DNA of 64,000 nt, taken from NCBI GenBank assembly GCA_022766245.1, contig JALEPL010000018.1, positions 1 to 64,000 of the forward strand, read 5' to 3'. This document shows positions 27,391 to 35,815 of this stretch, piece after piece (positions within the stretch are counted from its first letter, which is position 1; every line of letters begins with the position of its first letter). The DNA comes from Lachnospiraceae bacterium (GTDB lineage Bacteria > Bacillota > Clostridia > Lachnospirales > Lachnospiraceae). The notes below the pieces were generated by a model, which saw only the letters and a list, made by a program, of their open reading frames with translations, made no database searches and had not been told where the DNA came from. A program made the position numbers and the translations under genes.

Positions 27391-30300
27391 ATTAATCATA
27401 AGTGCATTTGGGCCTTATGCGGATACCATGCCGGAAATTGATTTTGAACAGTTTGCGGATAAGGGCCTTTTTTTGATTTCCGGTGACACCGGAGCAGGAA
27501 AGACCACGATTTTCGATGCTATTTTTTTTGCATTATATGGGGAAACCAGTGGCAGCTATCGGGATAAGAAAAATCTCAGAAGTGAATATGCAAAGGATAC
27601 AGCGGAGAGTTATGTGGATTTCTATTTTTCTCATCAGGGAAAAAATTATCACGTAAAACGCAAACCAACCTATGTTAGGAAAAAACAGCGTGGCTCGGGA
27701 TGGATCACGGAAAATGAGAGCGCTGAATTCTATGAGGAGGGTATGTCCCCCATAGAAGGGGTTACAAATGTAAATAATGCCATTCATGAGCTTTTGCGTA
27801 TCAATGATAAGCAGTTCAAGCAGATTGCAATGATTGCACAGGGCGAATTCTGGAATTTGCTCAATGCGAAAACGGAGCAGAGAACGGAGATACTGCGTAC
27901 TATTTTTTTGACGGACGGCTACAAGCGTATAGAGGGCAAACTGAAGGAGCGCATGGATGATAGTTATAAGTCAAAAATGAAATATGAGCATAGCGTGATG
28001 CAGTACTTTTGTGATGTGAGTGTAGACGAGAACGATGAGATTTCGGAGGAACTGACAGAACTGCAGGGACGAGTGCAGAGATCAGGAAGTGTCTGTAATT
28101 TGGAGGAGTTGCTGGACATTCTGGAGCGTGTTTTGGAGAATGATCAGTCAAAGTTCCAGAAAGAAAATGTCTTACTGGAAAAGGAGGATCGAAAGCTTAA
28201 AAAATTAAATGAAGAGCTTGCGAAAGCACACACAAATAATGAGTTTATTGTGAGACTGGACAAGCTGGAGAAGGAGCGTAGCAGCCTTGCAGAAAGAGAG
28301 CAGGAGATACAGGAGTTGGAGGCTCTTTTGACAAAGCAGAAGAATGCGCTGCGGAACGTGTTCCCGGCGTACGAAAAGTGGCAAGATAAAACTGGGGAAT
28401 TGGAAAAAACGAGAAATACGATTACATCGACAAACGAAATACTAGAGCTGGAGCAGGAAGCCGCAGAAAAAGCAGAACAGGCTTTGAAGGAAGCAAATGA
28501 GAAAAGCGGGACGGCAGAAACGCTTCAGAAGAAAGCAGATAAGATTACCAGTGAGGAAGAGAAGTATCAGCTGAGAGATCAGCTGATTGAGGAATTAGAA
28601 AATCTCTGTAAGATGAAACGTGCAATTTCTTCCCAAGAGGAGGAGCTGATTCATTCGGAGGAGGAGCTGAAAGAGCGAATTGAAAAGCTGAGAAAGATAA
28701 CCACAGAGCTGAGAGGCAAGCCGGAGGAATTGATATCTGCAGAAAGAAATGGTGAAAAGCTGAGAGATTTATCAAATGTGCTGGGGTCACTTATGAATGA
28801 GCATATTCCCGCCTGGAAAGACATGAAAAAGGATTTAGTTAAGAAGCAGCAAGCTTTAGAGAAGGCGTGGGATGCATATAAAGAAGCTAGCGAGAGACGA
28901 GAGGAAGCGGAGGAAATCCTTGAGAATTGTCGGGCAGGTATTTTGGCAAAGAATCTGGAGGAAGGAATGAAGTGTCCGGTATGTGGCGCAGTTCATCATC
29001 CCCAGCTGGCGCAGCTTCCCCAGACTTCTATTACTGAGGAAACGTTTAAAGAATACCAGCAAAAGGAGCAGAAAAAACACGAGGAAAAGAGCAACGCGTA
29101 TGCGGCTGCGGAGGCGGCAAATTCTGCCCTTCAGCAGATGGAGGCGCGGTTGGAGGAGGATGTCCGGGACTGTCTGGAAAATGATATATTGGGAATTGAG
29201 GCTTTCGGGATGAAGCTGGAGGAGATGATACCGCTTTTGGAGAAAGCCCGGACAGATGTGATACAAAAAATCAAGGATAATACGAAACTGCAGAATGCCT
29301 TGAGAAAGGATCGTGATGCATTATCCAGGGCACAGCAGGAATTGGAAAAGGCTCAGGGGGAAGAGTCGGAAGAGTTGAAAATAAAAAAGGAGAAGCTGAC
29401 ACAGAAAACCCAGGAAAACACTGCACAAATTGCTGAAAAAAGTGCTACGAAAGCGACTTTAAACGATTTGGAATTTTTCGACTGGGATACCGCTAAGGCA
29501 GAGCGAGAAAATGCCCGAAAGGCTGCAAAAGAGATACGGGAAGCGATAGAGCATGCGGCAGAGGAAAAGCATGCTGCGGAGCAGAGAGTTGCCGGAACCA
29601 AATCATCCTTAAATACTTTGGCAGCTGCCCTGAAATCACAGGAAGAGTCTGAAAAGAAACTTAAGGCTGAACTGGATCAGAAACTTGGGGAACAGCAATT
29701 CTCCTCCGTTGAAGATATGCTGCAGTATAAAGCTACTGAGGCGGAAATAGCAGATTCCGATCAGATCATCAATGACTATAGGCAGAAAGTTGGCACTAAT
29801 CGGACGCAGCTTGAACAGGCGAAAGAGGATGCCCAGGGAAAGACAATGATTGATGTGGAGAAGCTGCAGGCGGATTGTGATGAGCAGGAAACAGTAGTTA
29901 AGGAAATGCGTGAGAATGTGCACCGGATTGATTCCAGAATCAAGAGCAATTCCGAGAAACGCGATAATATCATCGGTCAAAAAAGCAATTTGGAAAATGT
30001 CCGCAAGGAGAATGATATTTGTAGAAGATTATATAATCTTGTGACGGGGCAGACTGGAAATGGTAAGATCAGCCTTGAGCAATATATTCAGGCGGCCGGG
30101 TTTGATGGTATTATTAAAGCTGCTAACCGGCGTCTTTTGCCTATGAGTGACGGTCAATATGAGTTGTATCGGCAGGAGACATCTGTGGGAAAAAGGAGTA
30201 ACACCTTCCTGGATCTTGAGGTTTTAGATAATTATACGGGACATAGGAGACCGGTGGGAAACTTGTCTGGAGGAGAAAGCTTTAAAGCATCTTTGAGCCT

Positions 30301-30559
30301 TGCGCTGGGTCTGTCTGATACAGTATCTTCCAATCTGGGAGGTATTCAGATGGAGGCATTGTTTGTGGATGAAGGCTTTGGCACTTTGGACAGAAAGTCT
30401 ATTGAAAATGCTATGGACATTCTTATTAATTTGTCCGGATCCAATAAACTGGTGGGTATTATCAGCCATAGGGAAGAGTTGATGGATAGTATTCCACAGC
30501 AGATTAAGATTAAAAAGACAAAGGATGGAAGTAAAATTACCATTGAGGATGGGATTTGA
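27377..30559 (+). CDS. sbcC: Exonuclease subunit SbcC
   Basis: The 1060-residue protein is the ATPase of the SbcCD complex. Walker A GDTGAGKT lies near residue 37, two long coiled coils flank the zinc hook CPVCGAVHHP (about 533), and the signature LSGGESFKASLSLALGLSD (about 963) with Walker B LFVDEGFG follows. ATP binding moves SbcD onto DNA ends. Length fits the family. It starts inside the end of sbcD. A VOC-family gene begins 18 bases after the stop, so it is probably the last gene of its own operon or co-transcribed with it. No sign of damage. Confidence 0.95.
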   Translation: MKPIKLIISAFGPYADTMPEIDFEQFADKGLFLISGDTGAGKTTIFDAIFFALYGETSGSYRDKKNLRSEYAKDTAESYVDFYFSHQGKNYHVKRKPTYVRKKQRGSGWITENESAEFYEEGMSPIEGVTNVNNAIHELLRINDKQFKQIAMIAQGEFWNLLNAKTEQRTEILRTIFLTDGYKRIEGKLKERMDDSYKSKMKYEHSVMQYFCDVSVDENDEISEELTELQGRVQRSGSVCNLEELLDILERVLENDQSKFQKENVLLEKEDRKLKKLNEELAKAHTNNEFIVRLDKLEKERSSLAEREQEIQELEALLTKQKNALRNVFPAYEKWQDKTGELEKTRNTITSTNEILELEQEAAEKAEQALKEANEKSGTAETLQKKADKITSEEEKYQLRDQLIEELENLCKMKRAISSQEEELIHSEEELKERIEKLRKITTELRGKPEELISAERNGEKLRDLSNVLGSLMNEHIPAWKDMKKDLVKKQQALEKAWDAYKEASERREEAEEILENCRAGILAKNLEEGMKCPVCGAVHHPQLAQLPQTSITEETFKEYQQKEQKKHEEKSNAYAAAEAANSALQQMEARLEEDVRDCLENDILGIEAFGMKLEEMIPLLEKARTDVIQKIKDNTKLQNALRKDRDALSRAQQELEKAQGEESEELKIKKEKLTQKTQENTAQIAEKSATKATLNDLEFFDWDTAKAERENARKAAKEIREAIEHAAEEKHAAEQRVAGTKSSLNTLAAALKSQEESEKKLKAELDQKLGEQQFSSVEDMLQYKATEAEIADSDQIINDYRQKVGTNRTQLEQAKEDAQGKTMIDVEKLQADCDEQETVVKEMRENVHRIDSRIKSNSEKRDNIIGQKSNLENVRKENDICRRLYNLVTGQTGNGKISLEQYIQAAGFDGIIKAANRRLLPMSDGQYELYRQETSVGKRSNTFLDLEVLDNYTGHRRPVGNLSGGESFKASLSLALGLSDTVSSNLGGIQMEALFVDEGFGTLDRKSIENAMDILINLSGSNKLVGIISHREELMDSIPQQIKIKKTKDGSKITIEDGI

Positions 30560-30576
30560 AGTTTAAAGGGAGCACT

Positions 30577-30942
30577 ATGCACTTAAAAAATATCTTGTTG
30601 GTTGTCAGCGACATGGAACAGTCGAAGAAATTTTATCAGGACCTTTTCGAGCTGCAGATTATTTCGGATTTCGGGGAGAATGTGATTTTCACAGAGGGAT
30701 TGGTGCTGCAGGAGAAGGAGACCTGGCAGCAGTTGATTGGAACAGAAGCTGTGGTGGGAAATGCGTCGGAGCTGTTTTTTGAGGAAGGAGATCTGGATGC
30801 GTTTATGTCCACGCTGGAGCAATATCAGAAAGAGAATGGAGTTATCATCCAGACAGAGGCTGTCCGGGAGAATTCCTGGGGGAAGCGTGTGGTCATGCTC
30901 CGGGATCCGGACGGACATTTGATTGAAGTGGCGGAAAGGTAG
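30577..30942 (+). CDS. VOC family (glyoxalase-like) protein
   Basis: A 121-residue single-domain vicinal-oxygen-chelate protein. It has VVSDMEQSKKFYQDLFELQI at the start and ends with VVMLRDPDGHLIEVAER, where D-P-D-G-H-x-I-E is the common closing strand. Such proteins include glyoxalases, fosfomycin thiol transferases and dioxygenases; the ligand cannot be deduced. The start at 30577 has a GGGAG site; the in-frame TTG at 30556 overlaps the sbcC stop and is less likely. It is 18 bases after sbcC. Length is that of one VOC half, which normally works as a dimer. Confidence 0.85.
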   Translation: MHLKNILLVVSDMEQSKKFYQDLFELQIISDFGENVIFTEGLVLQEKETWQQLIGTEAVVGNASELFFEEGDLDAFMSTLEQYQKENGVIIQTEAVRENSWGKRVVMLRDPDGHLIEVAER

Positions 30943-30983
30943 GTTTAGAATCGGTAGATAACTGTAGTTGGTCGCATATGGTG

Positions 30984-31011
30984 TTTACAAATCTCCAAAA
31001 TGTGATAAAAT
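30984..31011 (+). promoter_or_regulatory. Probable promoter of the XRE-ImmA gene
   Basis: TTTACA at 30984-30989, a 16-base spacer and TAAAAT at 31006-31011, with a GTTTA/TAAAC pair around it that could be an XRE operator. The gene starts at 31038. Confidence 0.4.
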
Positions 31012-31037
31012 ATAAACAGAAGGAGGGGGATGGTACA

Positions 31038-32078
31038 ATGTTTGGAAAGAATTTGAAATATTACAGATTGAAGAACAATATGACAATGAAAGAACTTGCA
31101 GATATAGTCCAGATCTCGCCCATGGCTATAAGTTACTATGAAAAGGAAGAACGTAAGCCGGATATGCAAACGATCAAAGCGCTTGCAAAAGCGCTACATG
31201 TAAAGGTGACCGACTTTTTGGCGAACAGAGACTCGACCCTTGTGTTCTGTCACGAGGAATTCAGAAGGAATAGCAAGATGTCAGCGAAACAGCAAGAGTA
31301 TGTTCGGGAAGAGGTAGAAGAATATTTCGGAAGATTCTATCAGGCTGTTAATATTCTTGGTGGGGAAGTCCTTCCAAAGTATCCTGAATTGCATATGCTG
31401 GAATTGGCCGATTCTGCAGATGAAAATGCCTCACGAATGAGAATGCAGTTAGAGTTATCTAAGGATGGTCCTATTGGGAATCTAATAGAAATTTTAGAGA
31501 ATAAAGGTATTTTGGTGTATTTGTGTAATATTGAGAATGAAGACTTTTCCGGTATGAATGGAACCGTGAATGGTCGCCCATACATTATAATTAACAGGAA
31601 TATGTCTGCGGAAAGAATTCGTTCCACTATCGCACATGAAATGGCTCATTTTATGTTTAGGTGGCCAGGAAATATGGAAGATAGAGAAATTGAAAAAATG
31701 GCAAATGCAATTAGCGGTTCTTTTTTGTTTCCCGTGAACGATGTAAAACGTGAGCTGGGAATTAAGAGAAGTGCGATTACCAATGATATGATAGGAGTAT
31801 GTAAGGAATATGGCATTTCAATGTACATGCTGGTAATGAGAGCTAATAGAAGTGGAATTGTTAATGACTATGTGGCAAAAACTTTTTATATCAATGCAAA
31901 TAAGGCCGGATGGAGGAAGAACGAACCTTCACGTATTAAAGGGGAAACACCAAGATTGTTTGATCAGTTAGTGTATCGTGCTGTGACTGAGAACGAGATC
32001 ACTGCACAGAAGGGGGCAGAATTGCTTCATGAATCATATGAAGAGGTTGTGAAAAACTGCTCGGCTATGGAGGTATAG
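31038..32078 (+). CDS. XRE regulator fused to ImmA/IrrE metallopeptidase
   Basis: The 346-residue protein has an N-terminal helix-turn-helix (MFGKNLKYYRLKNNMTMKEL to about residue 62) and a zinc peptidase domain with TIAHEMAHF (HExxH form) and a second conserved acidic helix. ImmA/IrrE proteins are peptidases that cut a partner regulator or toxin-antitoxin protein in response to damage. The start at 31038 has a strong GGAGG; an earlier in-frame ATG at 30978 falls before the promoter. The PIN gene follows after 3 bases, so it is the likely toxin partner of this antitoxin-type protein. Autoregulation is likely but not shown. Confidence 0.88.
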   Translation: MFGKNLKYYRLKNNMTMKELADIVQISPMAISYYEKEERKPDMQTIKALAKALHVKVTDFLANRDSTLVFCHEEFRRNSKMSAKQQEYVREEVEEYFGRFYQAVNILGGEVLPKYPELHMLELADSADENASRMRMQLELSKDGPIGNLIEILENKGILVYLCNIENEDFSGMNGTVNGRPYIIINRNMSAERIRSTIAHEMAHFMFRWPGNMEDREIEKMANAISGSFLFPVNDVKRELGIKRSAITNDMIGVCKEYGISMYMLVMRANRSGIVNDYVAKTFYINANKAGWRKNEPSRIKGETPRLFDQLVYRAVTENEITAQKGAELLHESYEEVVKNCSAMEV

Positions 32079-32081
32079 TGG

Positions 32082-32573
32082 ATGGAGTATATTAGCAGTG
32101 ATACAAATGTCTGGTTAGACTTTGCAACAATTAATAGGTTAGAATTTCCTTTTAAGCTGCCATATACTTATATCATGAATGAAGATGCAATTGAGGATGA
32201 ACTGCTTTCGCCCAAAGAATTAAGAGAAACTCTTGTTGGATTGGGATTGAAAGCAGTTGAATTATCGGAAGAGGAATTCTATTTGGCGGAAGAATACAAT
32301 GCTAAATATCAGAAACCATCACTTTATGATTGCGTGGCATTAGCTATTGCAAAAGTAAGGGGAATAACTTTGATGACGGGTGATGGACCTTTGAGAAAGG
32401 CTGCGGAACAAGAGAATGTAGATGTTATCGGGACTATCGGTGTTCTTGATCGATTGTATGAGGAACAATATATCAAAAAAGAAGAATACGTTGACTGCAT
32501 GAAAGAGTTACTATTACATAATGGGCAAAAGGTCAGATTACCGGAAAAAGAGTTACAAAAGAGGATAGAATAA
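32082..32573 (+). CDS. PIN domain protein, predicted RNase toxin
   Basis: This 163-residue protein has the PIN pattern: SDTNVW near residue 8 (first catalytic Asp), a Glu in NEDAIEDELLSP, LYDCVALAIAK (third acidic) and LMTGDGPLRKAA (fourth acidic). PIN toxins are magnesium-dependent RNases that cut tRNA, rRNA or mRNA. It lies 3 bases after the XRE-ImmA gene, and PIN domains are known partners of XRE-COG2856 proteins, so a toxin-antitoxin pair is inferred. The acidic residues are all present, so it should be active when free. Cellular target unknown. Confidence 0.8.
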   Translation: MEYISSDTNVWLDFATINRLEFPFKLPYTYIMNEDAIEDELLSPKELRETLVGLGLKAVELSEEEFYLAEEYNAKYQKPSLYDCVALAIAKVRGITLMTGDGPLRKAAEQENVDVIGTIGVLDRLYEEQYIKKEEYVDCMKELLLHNGQKVRLPEKELQKRIE

Positions 32574-32574
32574 T

Positions 32575-32859
32575 ATGAAACCCAAATCACCCAAAAGCAT
32601 AGAACTCTACCAAATCATGTTGAAACGGGGATATCCGGAAGGGTTCTGTGACGAAATTACGAAAAATCTGAATACGGATTGGACAGCCCAGCGAATGATT
32701 GGGTATCTGTCGCACTATAAGAAGCTTCCCATGGAAGAGATTGTGGATGAGATGCTTGCAATTTTAAGTGACAGAAACCGAATTATGCAGAAGCATGAGA
32801 TGGAAGAGGTTAACGAAAAGTGGAATATGTTCCTGTCGGAGGGCTTTGATGAAGAGTAA
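32575..32859 (+). CDS. Unknown small protein after the PIN gene
   Basis: I do not recognise this 94-residue protein. It is predicted to be all helical and polar (PKSPKSIELYQIMLKRGYPE, then MEEIVDEMLAILSDRNRI), cytosolic, and without Cys or metal motifs. It starts 1 base after the PIN stop, so it is translated from the same transcript. It may be a third component of the toxin-antitoxin unit or an unrelated neighbour; the YjbR-MGMT gene follows. No paralogue is visible in the window. Confidence 0.65.
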   Translation: MKPKSPKSIELYQIMLKRGYPEGFCDEITKNLNTDWTAQRMIGYLSHYKKLPMEEIVDEMLAILSDRNRIMQKHEMEEVNEKWNMFLSEGFDEE

Positions 32860-32889
32860 GCTATGGCGGCGGGAAAGGAGAAGCGTGGT

Positions 32890-33522
32890 ATGAAGACACG
32901 AGAAGAGGCGCTTGCCTATGGATTGTCGTTTCCGGACACTTATCAGGATGCCCCATTTCATGATGAAAACTGGCAACTGGTGCGGGTGAAGGGGACGAAG
33001 AAAGCATTTTTATGGACCTATGAGAGAGACGGGTATATGAATCTGAACGTGAAGGCGGATCCAGAGTGGCGGGACTTTTGGCGGAATACTTTTCCTGCCG
33101 TGGTTCCCGGCTGGCATCAGAATAAGAATTGCTGGAATACGATTATTCTGGATGGAAGCATCCCGGATGAAGATATCAAAAGAATGATTGCGGAAAGCTA
33201 TGATCTGGTTACCGATTCTCCCTCGAAAAGAATCTATGAAGCGGTGAAGAAGATTCCTGCCGGTCATGTGGCCACCTATGGACAGATTGCCGAGATGGCT
33301 GGAGACAGGAAGATGGCCAGAGCAGTGGGCAACGCACTGCACAGGAATCCGGACCCACAGAATATTCCCTGCTTTCGGGTGGTAAATAGTAAGGGGGAGT
33401 GCTCCGGGTCATTTGCCTTTGGAGGGGCGGATGCGCAGGCAAAACGTCTTCGGGCAGATGGTGTGGAAGTGGTGGATGGAAAGGTAGATTTGAAGAAATA
33501 TGGGATATTTGTTCGGTCATGA
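32890..33522 (+). CDS. MmcQ/YjbR domain fused to MGMT-like methyltransferase
   Basis: A 210-residue fusion. Residues 1-110 are an MmcQ/YjbR domain (GLSFPDTYQDAPFHDENWQL, LNVKADPEW); residues 118-210 are the DNA-binding and active-site part of O6-alkylguanine transferase (GHVATYGQIAEMAGDRKMAR, NIPCFRVVNSKGECSG). The catalytic Cys is kept in P-C-F-R-V-V, but the following His of the usual P-C-H-R-V is Phe. MGMT removes alkyl groups from guanine; loss of that His may weaken the reaction, as ATL proteins (with Trp at Cys) bind without repairing. The start at 32890 has GGAGAAG; the ATG at 32863 is weaker. It ends 17 bases before the SIR2 gene. Confidence 0.85.
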   Translation: MKTREEALAYGLSFPDTYQDAPFHDENWQLVRVKGTKKAFLWTYERDGYMNLNVKADPEWRDFWRNTFPAVVPGWHQNKNCWNTIILDGSIPDEDIKRMIAESYDLVTDSPSKRIYEAVKKIPAGHVATYGQIAEMAGDRKMARAVGNALHRNPDPQNIPCFRVVNSKGECSGSFAFGGADAQAKRLRADGVEVVDGKVDLKKYGIFVRS

Positions 33523-33539
33523 AGGAGGCAGGGGCAAGC

Positions 33540-35114
33540 ATGAATATAGATGATGTTGTTGAAAAATTTAGCACAACACCGTTTCTTTTCTTAGGTTCCG
33601 GGATTACACGAAGATATTATAATCTACCGGATTGGAAGGGGTTACTTGAGCATTTTGCAAAAGAGGTTAGAGGCGATGATTTTGCTTATAGTGCGTATGA
33701 AAATAAAGCTATAAAAATTGGAAATTCTGCTGGATTACTCCCCAAAGTTGCGGAGTTGATTCAGACGGATTACGATGAAAAATGGTTTGAAGATGCTTCG
33801 ATTAGGACAGTAGATGCTGATATACTAGACAAAATTAAAACGGGTTTGTCACCATTTAAGGCCGAAGTTGCTTCTTTTATCAAAAGAAAAAGCTGTGTTG
33901 TCGGAAAATATGAGTCTGAAATACAAATGTTATCAGCATTATCTGTTAAAAACATAGCTGGGGTGATAACCACAAATTATGATACATTTATAGAGGAGCA
34001 GTTTCACGAATACACGAGATATGTGGGACAGAAACAGTTGATTTTTTCTGCGATACAAGGAGTAGCTGAGATATATAAGATTCATGGATCAGTTGAAGCA
34101 CCAGAGAGTTTGATTATCAATGAGCAAGACTATTTAGATTTTAATCGTAACAGTGCTTATCTTGCTGCAAAGCTGATGACAATTTTTATGGAATATCCTA
34201 TTATTTTTATGGGATATTCTATAAGTGACAGTAATATACAAAAGATTATTAGATCTATAGTTGATTGCCTTGATGAGGAGCAAATTAGGTTATTGGAAGA
34301 TAGATTTGTCTTCGTGGAGTATCAGCAGGGAAGAGTAGGAGCAGAAGTATCCCCGTACACAATTATGATTAATGACAAGCCACTTACAATGAAAAAAATT
34401 GTTGTAGATGATTTTAAGTTGATTTATAAGGCATTGGAAGGTAAGAAAGCAAAGTTGCCAGTGAGGATTCTTCGAAGATTTAAACAGGAATTGTATGATT
34501 TTACGGTTACGAGTGTGCCTACAGCAAGTATGAGAGTGGCTTCTATAGAGGATGATAGGGTTGCTGATGAGGAACTGGTTATGGCGATAGGTAAATACAA
34601 TGATCTAGGGCCTAGAGGACTTCATGGATTAGAAGCTGATGAGTGGTATAGAAATATTATTATAGACGATATAGGATGTTCAGCAGATGATTTGCTGGAA
34701 TTTGCGTTTGATAAGTTGATAAAACAGAATTCAGGACGATTACCGGTGAATAAATATTTATCGCAAGCAACTGGAACATATCCCAGGTGTGTGGAGGCTG
34801 CGGAGAGACAAGATTTTGATTTTATTATATCTAAAACAATCAAAAAGAATTGCCAACGCCTTGGCGGATATACTTCGGTTAAGCAAATATGGGCGAATGA
34901 AAAGGAATCTTTGCAAAGAGCTACAGATTTAATTGCGTATTTACCGGAAAATATGATGAATGTAGATGAATTAGAGAGCATTTTGAAGGAAATTTTCAAT
35001 AATGATGTCAATGTGCTCCAGAATTCTATTCCTGCAATAAGAACGAATATTAGACGTTTGATTATGATATACGATTATTTGAAATGGGGTAAAACAAAAG
35101 AACTTTCCGACTAA
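33540..35114 (+). CDS. SIR2 family protein, defence-type
   Basis: The 524-residue protein has an N-terminal SIR2 domain: FLFLGSGITRRYYNLPDW (NAD-binding GxG, residues 12-29), ITTNYDTFIEE (N-x-D), IYKIHGSVE (catalytic-type His) and FMGYSISDSNI. The C-terminal 230 residues are helical and unknown. Bacterial SIR2 proteins of this size often deplete NAD in anti-phage defence; whether this one does is inference. The start at 33540 follows GGAGG; the longer frame from 33399 overlaps the MGMT gene. The end carries two hairpin repeats that begin at the stop codon. Confidence 0.82.
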   Translation: MNIDDVVEKFSTTPFLFLGSGITRRYYNLPDWKGLLEHFAKEVRGDDFAYSAYENKAIKIGNSAGLLPKVAELIQTDYDEKWFEDASIRTVDADILDKIKTGLSPFKAEVASFIKRKSCVVGKYESEIQMLSALSVKNIAGVITTNYDTFIEEQFHEYTRYVGQKQLIFSAIQGVAEIYKIHGSVEAPESLIINEQDYLDFNRNSAYLAAKLMTIFMEYPIIFMGYSISDSNIQKIIRSIVDCLDEEQIRLLEDRFVFVEYQQGRVGAEVSPYTIMINDKPLTMKKIVVDDFKLIYKALEGKKAKLPVRILRRFKQELYDFTVTSVPTASMRVASIEDDRVADEELVMAIGKYNDLGPRGLHGLEADEWYRNIIIDDIGCSADDLLEFAFDKLIKQNSGRLPVNKYLSQATGTYPRCVEAAERQDFDFIISKTIKKNCQRLGGYTSVKQIWANEKESLQRATDLIAYLPENMMNVDELESILKEIFNNDVNVLQNSIPAIRTNIRRLIMIYDYLKWGKTKELSD

Positions 35115-35200
35115 AGCACCTGCAAAGCAGACACCGTACGGAAAGCCCTTTTCTAATCTGTCTAGCACCTTAGAACTAAAGCACCTACGTGTAGGCACCG
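35111..35200 (+). repeat. Two hairpin repeats at the SIR2 3-prime end
   Basis: Units at 35111-35136 and 35176-35200 share the flanks CTAAAGCACCT and CACCG. Between them the first forms CTGC-AAA-GCAG and the second CCTAC-GT-GTAGG, so the stem is kept while its bases differ. The first unit starts inside the SIR2 stop codon. Function unknown; an RNA or terminator role is possible. Confidence 0.6.
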
Positions 35201-35288
35201 ATTCTCCAGCACATAAATAACATATGTACTACAAAATTTATTATACATGAGAGGTTACAGTTTGTAAATCAAAAGTTGTTTGTTCGGG

Positions 35289-35338
35289 GAAATAAGAGGA
35301 CGTAAGAGGAAGTAAGAGTGTGTAAAGGGAAGTATGCT
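35289..35338 (+). repeat. Degenerate 10-bp tandem repeat upstream of a membrane gene
   Basis: Five 10-base units (GAAATAAGAG, GACGTAAGAG, GAAGTAAGAG, TGTGTAAAGG, GAAGTATGCT) in a row, just before the next gene. The 10-base period matches one helical turn. Confidence 0.5.
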
Positions 35339-35354
35339 GGGAGGATAAACTGGA

Positions 35355-35792
35355 ATGGGATACGCAGACAATAAAACTCACAAACTAAAAATAGGCCCCA
35401 TTATTGCAGTTCTTGTATTTATTATCGGAATTATTTTTATGACAAAAATAACAGATTTGTTCGTCGGAACGGATGAGATCGAGGCTGCTGTTGTGGAGAC
35501 TTATGAGACCCAAAGCAGTATCCACACCCATAACCCCGGTGGATGGAAAATGAATATTGAGTGGCTGGATCTGAAAGGAACTGTGCATACAGAGGGAAAC
35601 TTAGCAAATAAGGATGGTCTGGATGTGGGAGATACCTGTATCATATCAGTTGATGCAAAGACTCATTCCGGCAGAGTCCCTTCGAAAGTAGGCAGTATTC
35701 TTGTGTTTGTAATGGGAGTGTGTTTTTGCGGTGGCAGTTTGGCGTATGCAAAAGTTGTTTTCGGCTTCGGAAATAATAAATATAAAAATTAA
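35355..35792 (+). CDS. DUF3592-like two-TM membrane protein
   Basis: This 145-residue protein has a membrane segment near each end (about 14-33 and 110-130) and a beta-rich extracytoplasmic loop between (AAVVETYETQSSIHT, MNIEWLDLKGTVHTEG, GDTCIISVD), the pattern of DUF3592 proteins. The function of the family is not known. The start follows GGGAGGA. It sits between the SIR2 3-prime hairpins and the NifX-SlyD fusion gene. Assignment to DUF3592 is by layout rather than by a sure motif. Confidence 0.6.
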   Translation: MGYADNKTHKLKIGPIIAVLVFIIGIIFMTKITDLFVGTDEIEAAVVETYETQSSIHTHNPGGWKMNIEWLDLKGTVHTEGNLANKDGLDVGDTCIISVDAKTHSGRVPSKVGSILVFVMGVCFCGGSLAYAKVVFGFGNNKYKN

Positions 35793-35815
35793 TAATATAC
35801 AAGGAGATTAACAAA

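Noticed and set aside
35111..35200. Type III toxin-antitoxin RNA repeats
   Set aside because: The repeats are not followed by a ToxN-like gene, and only two units exist.
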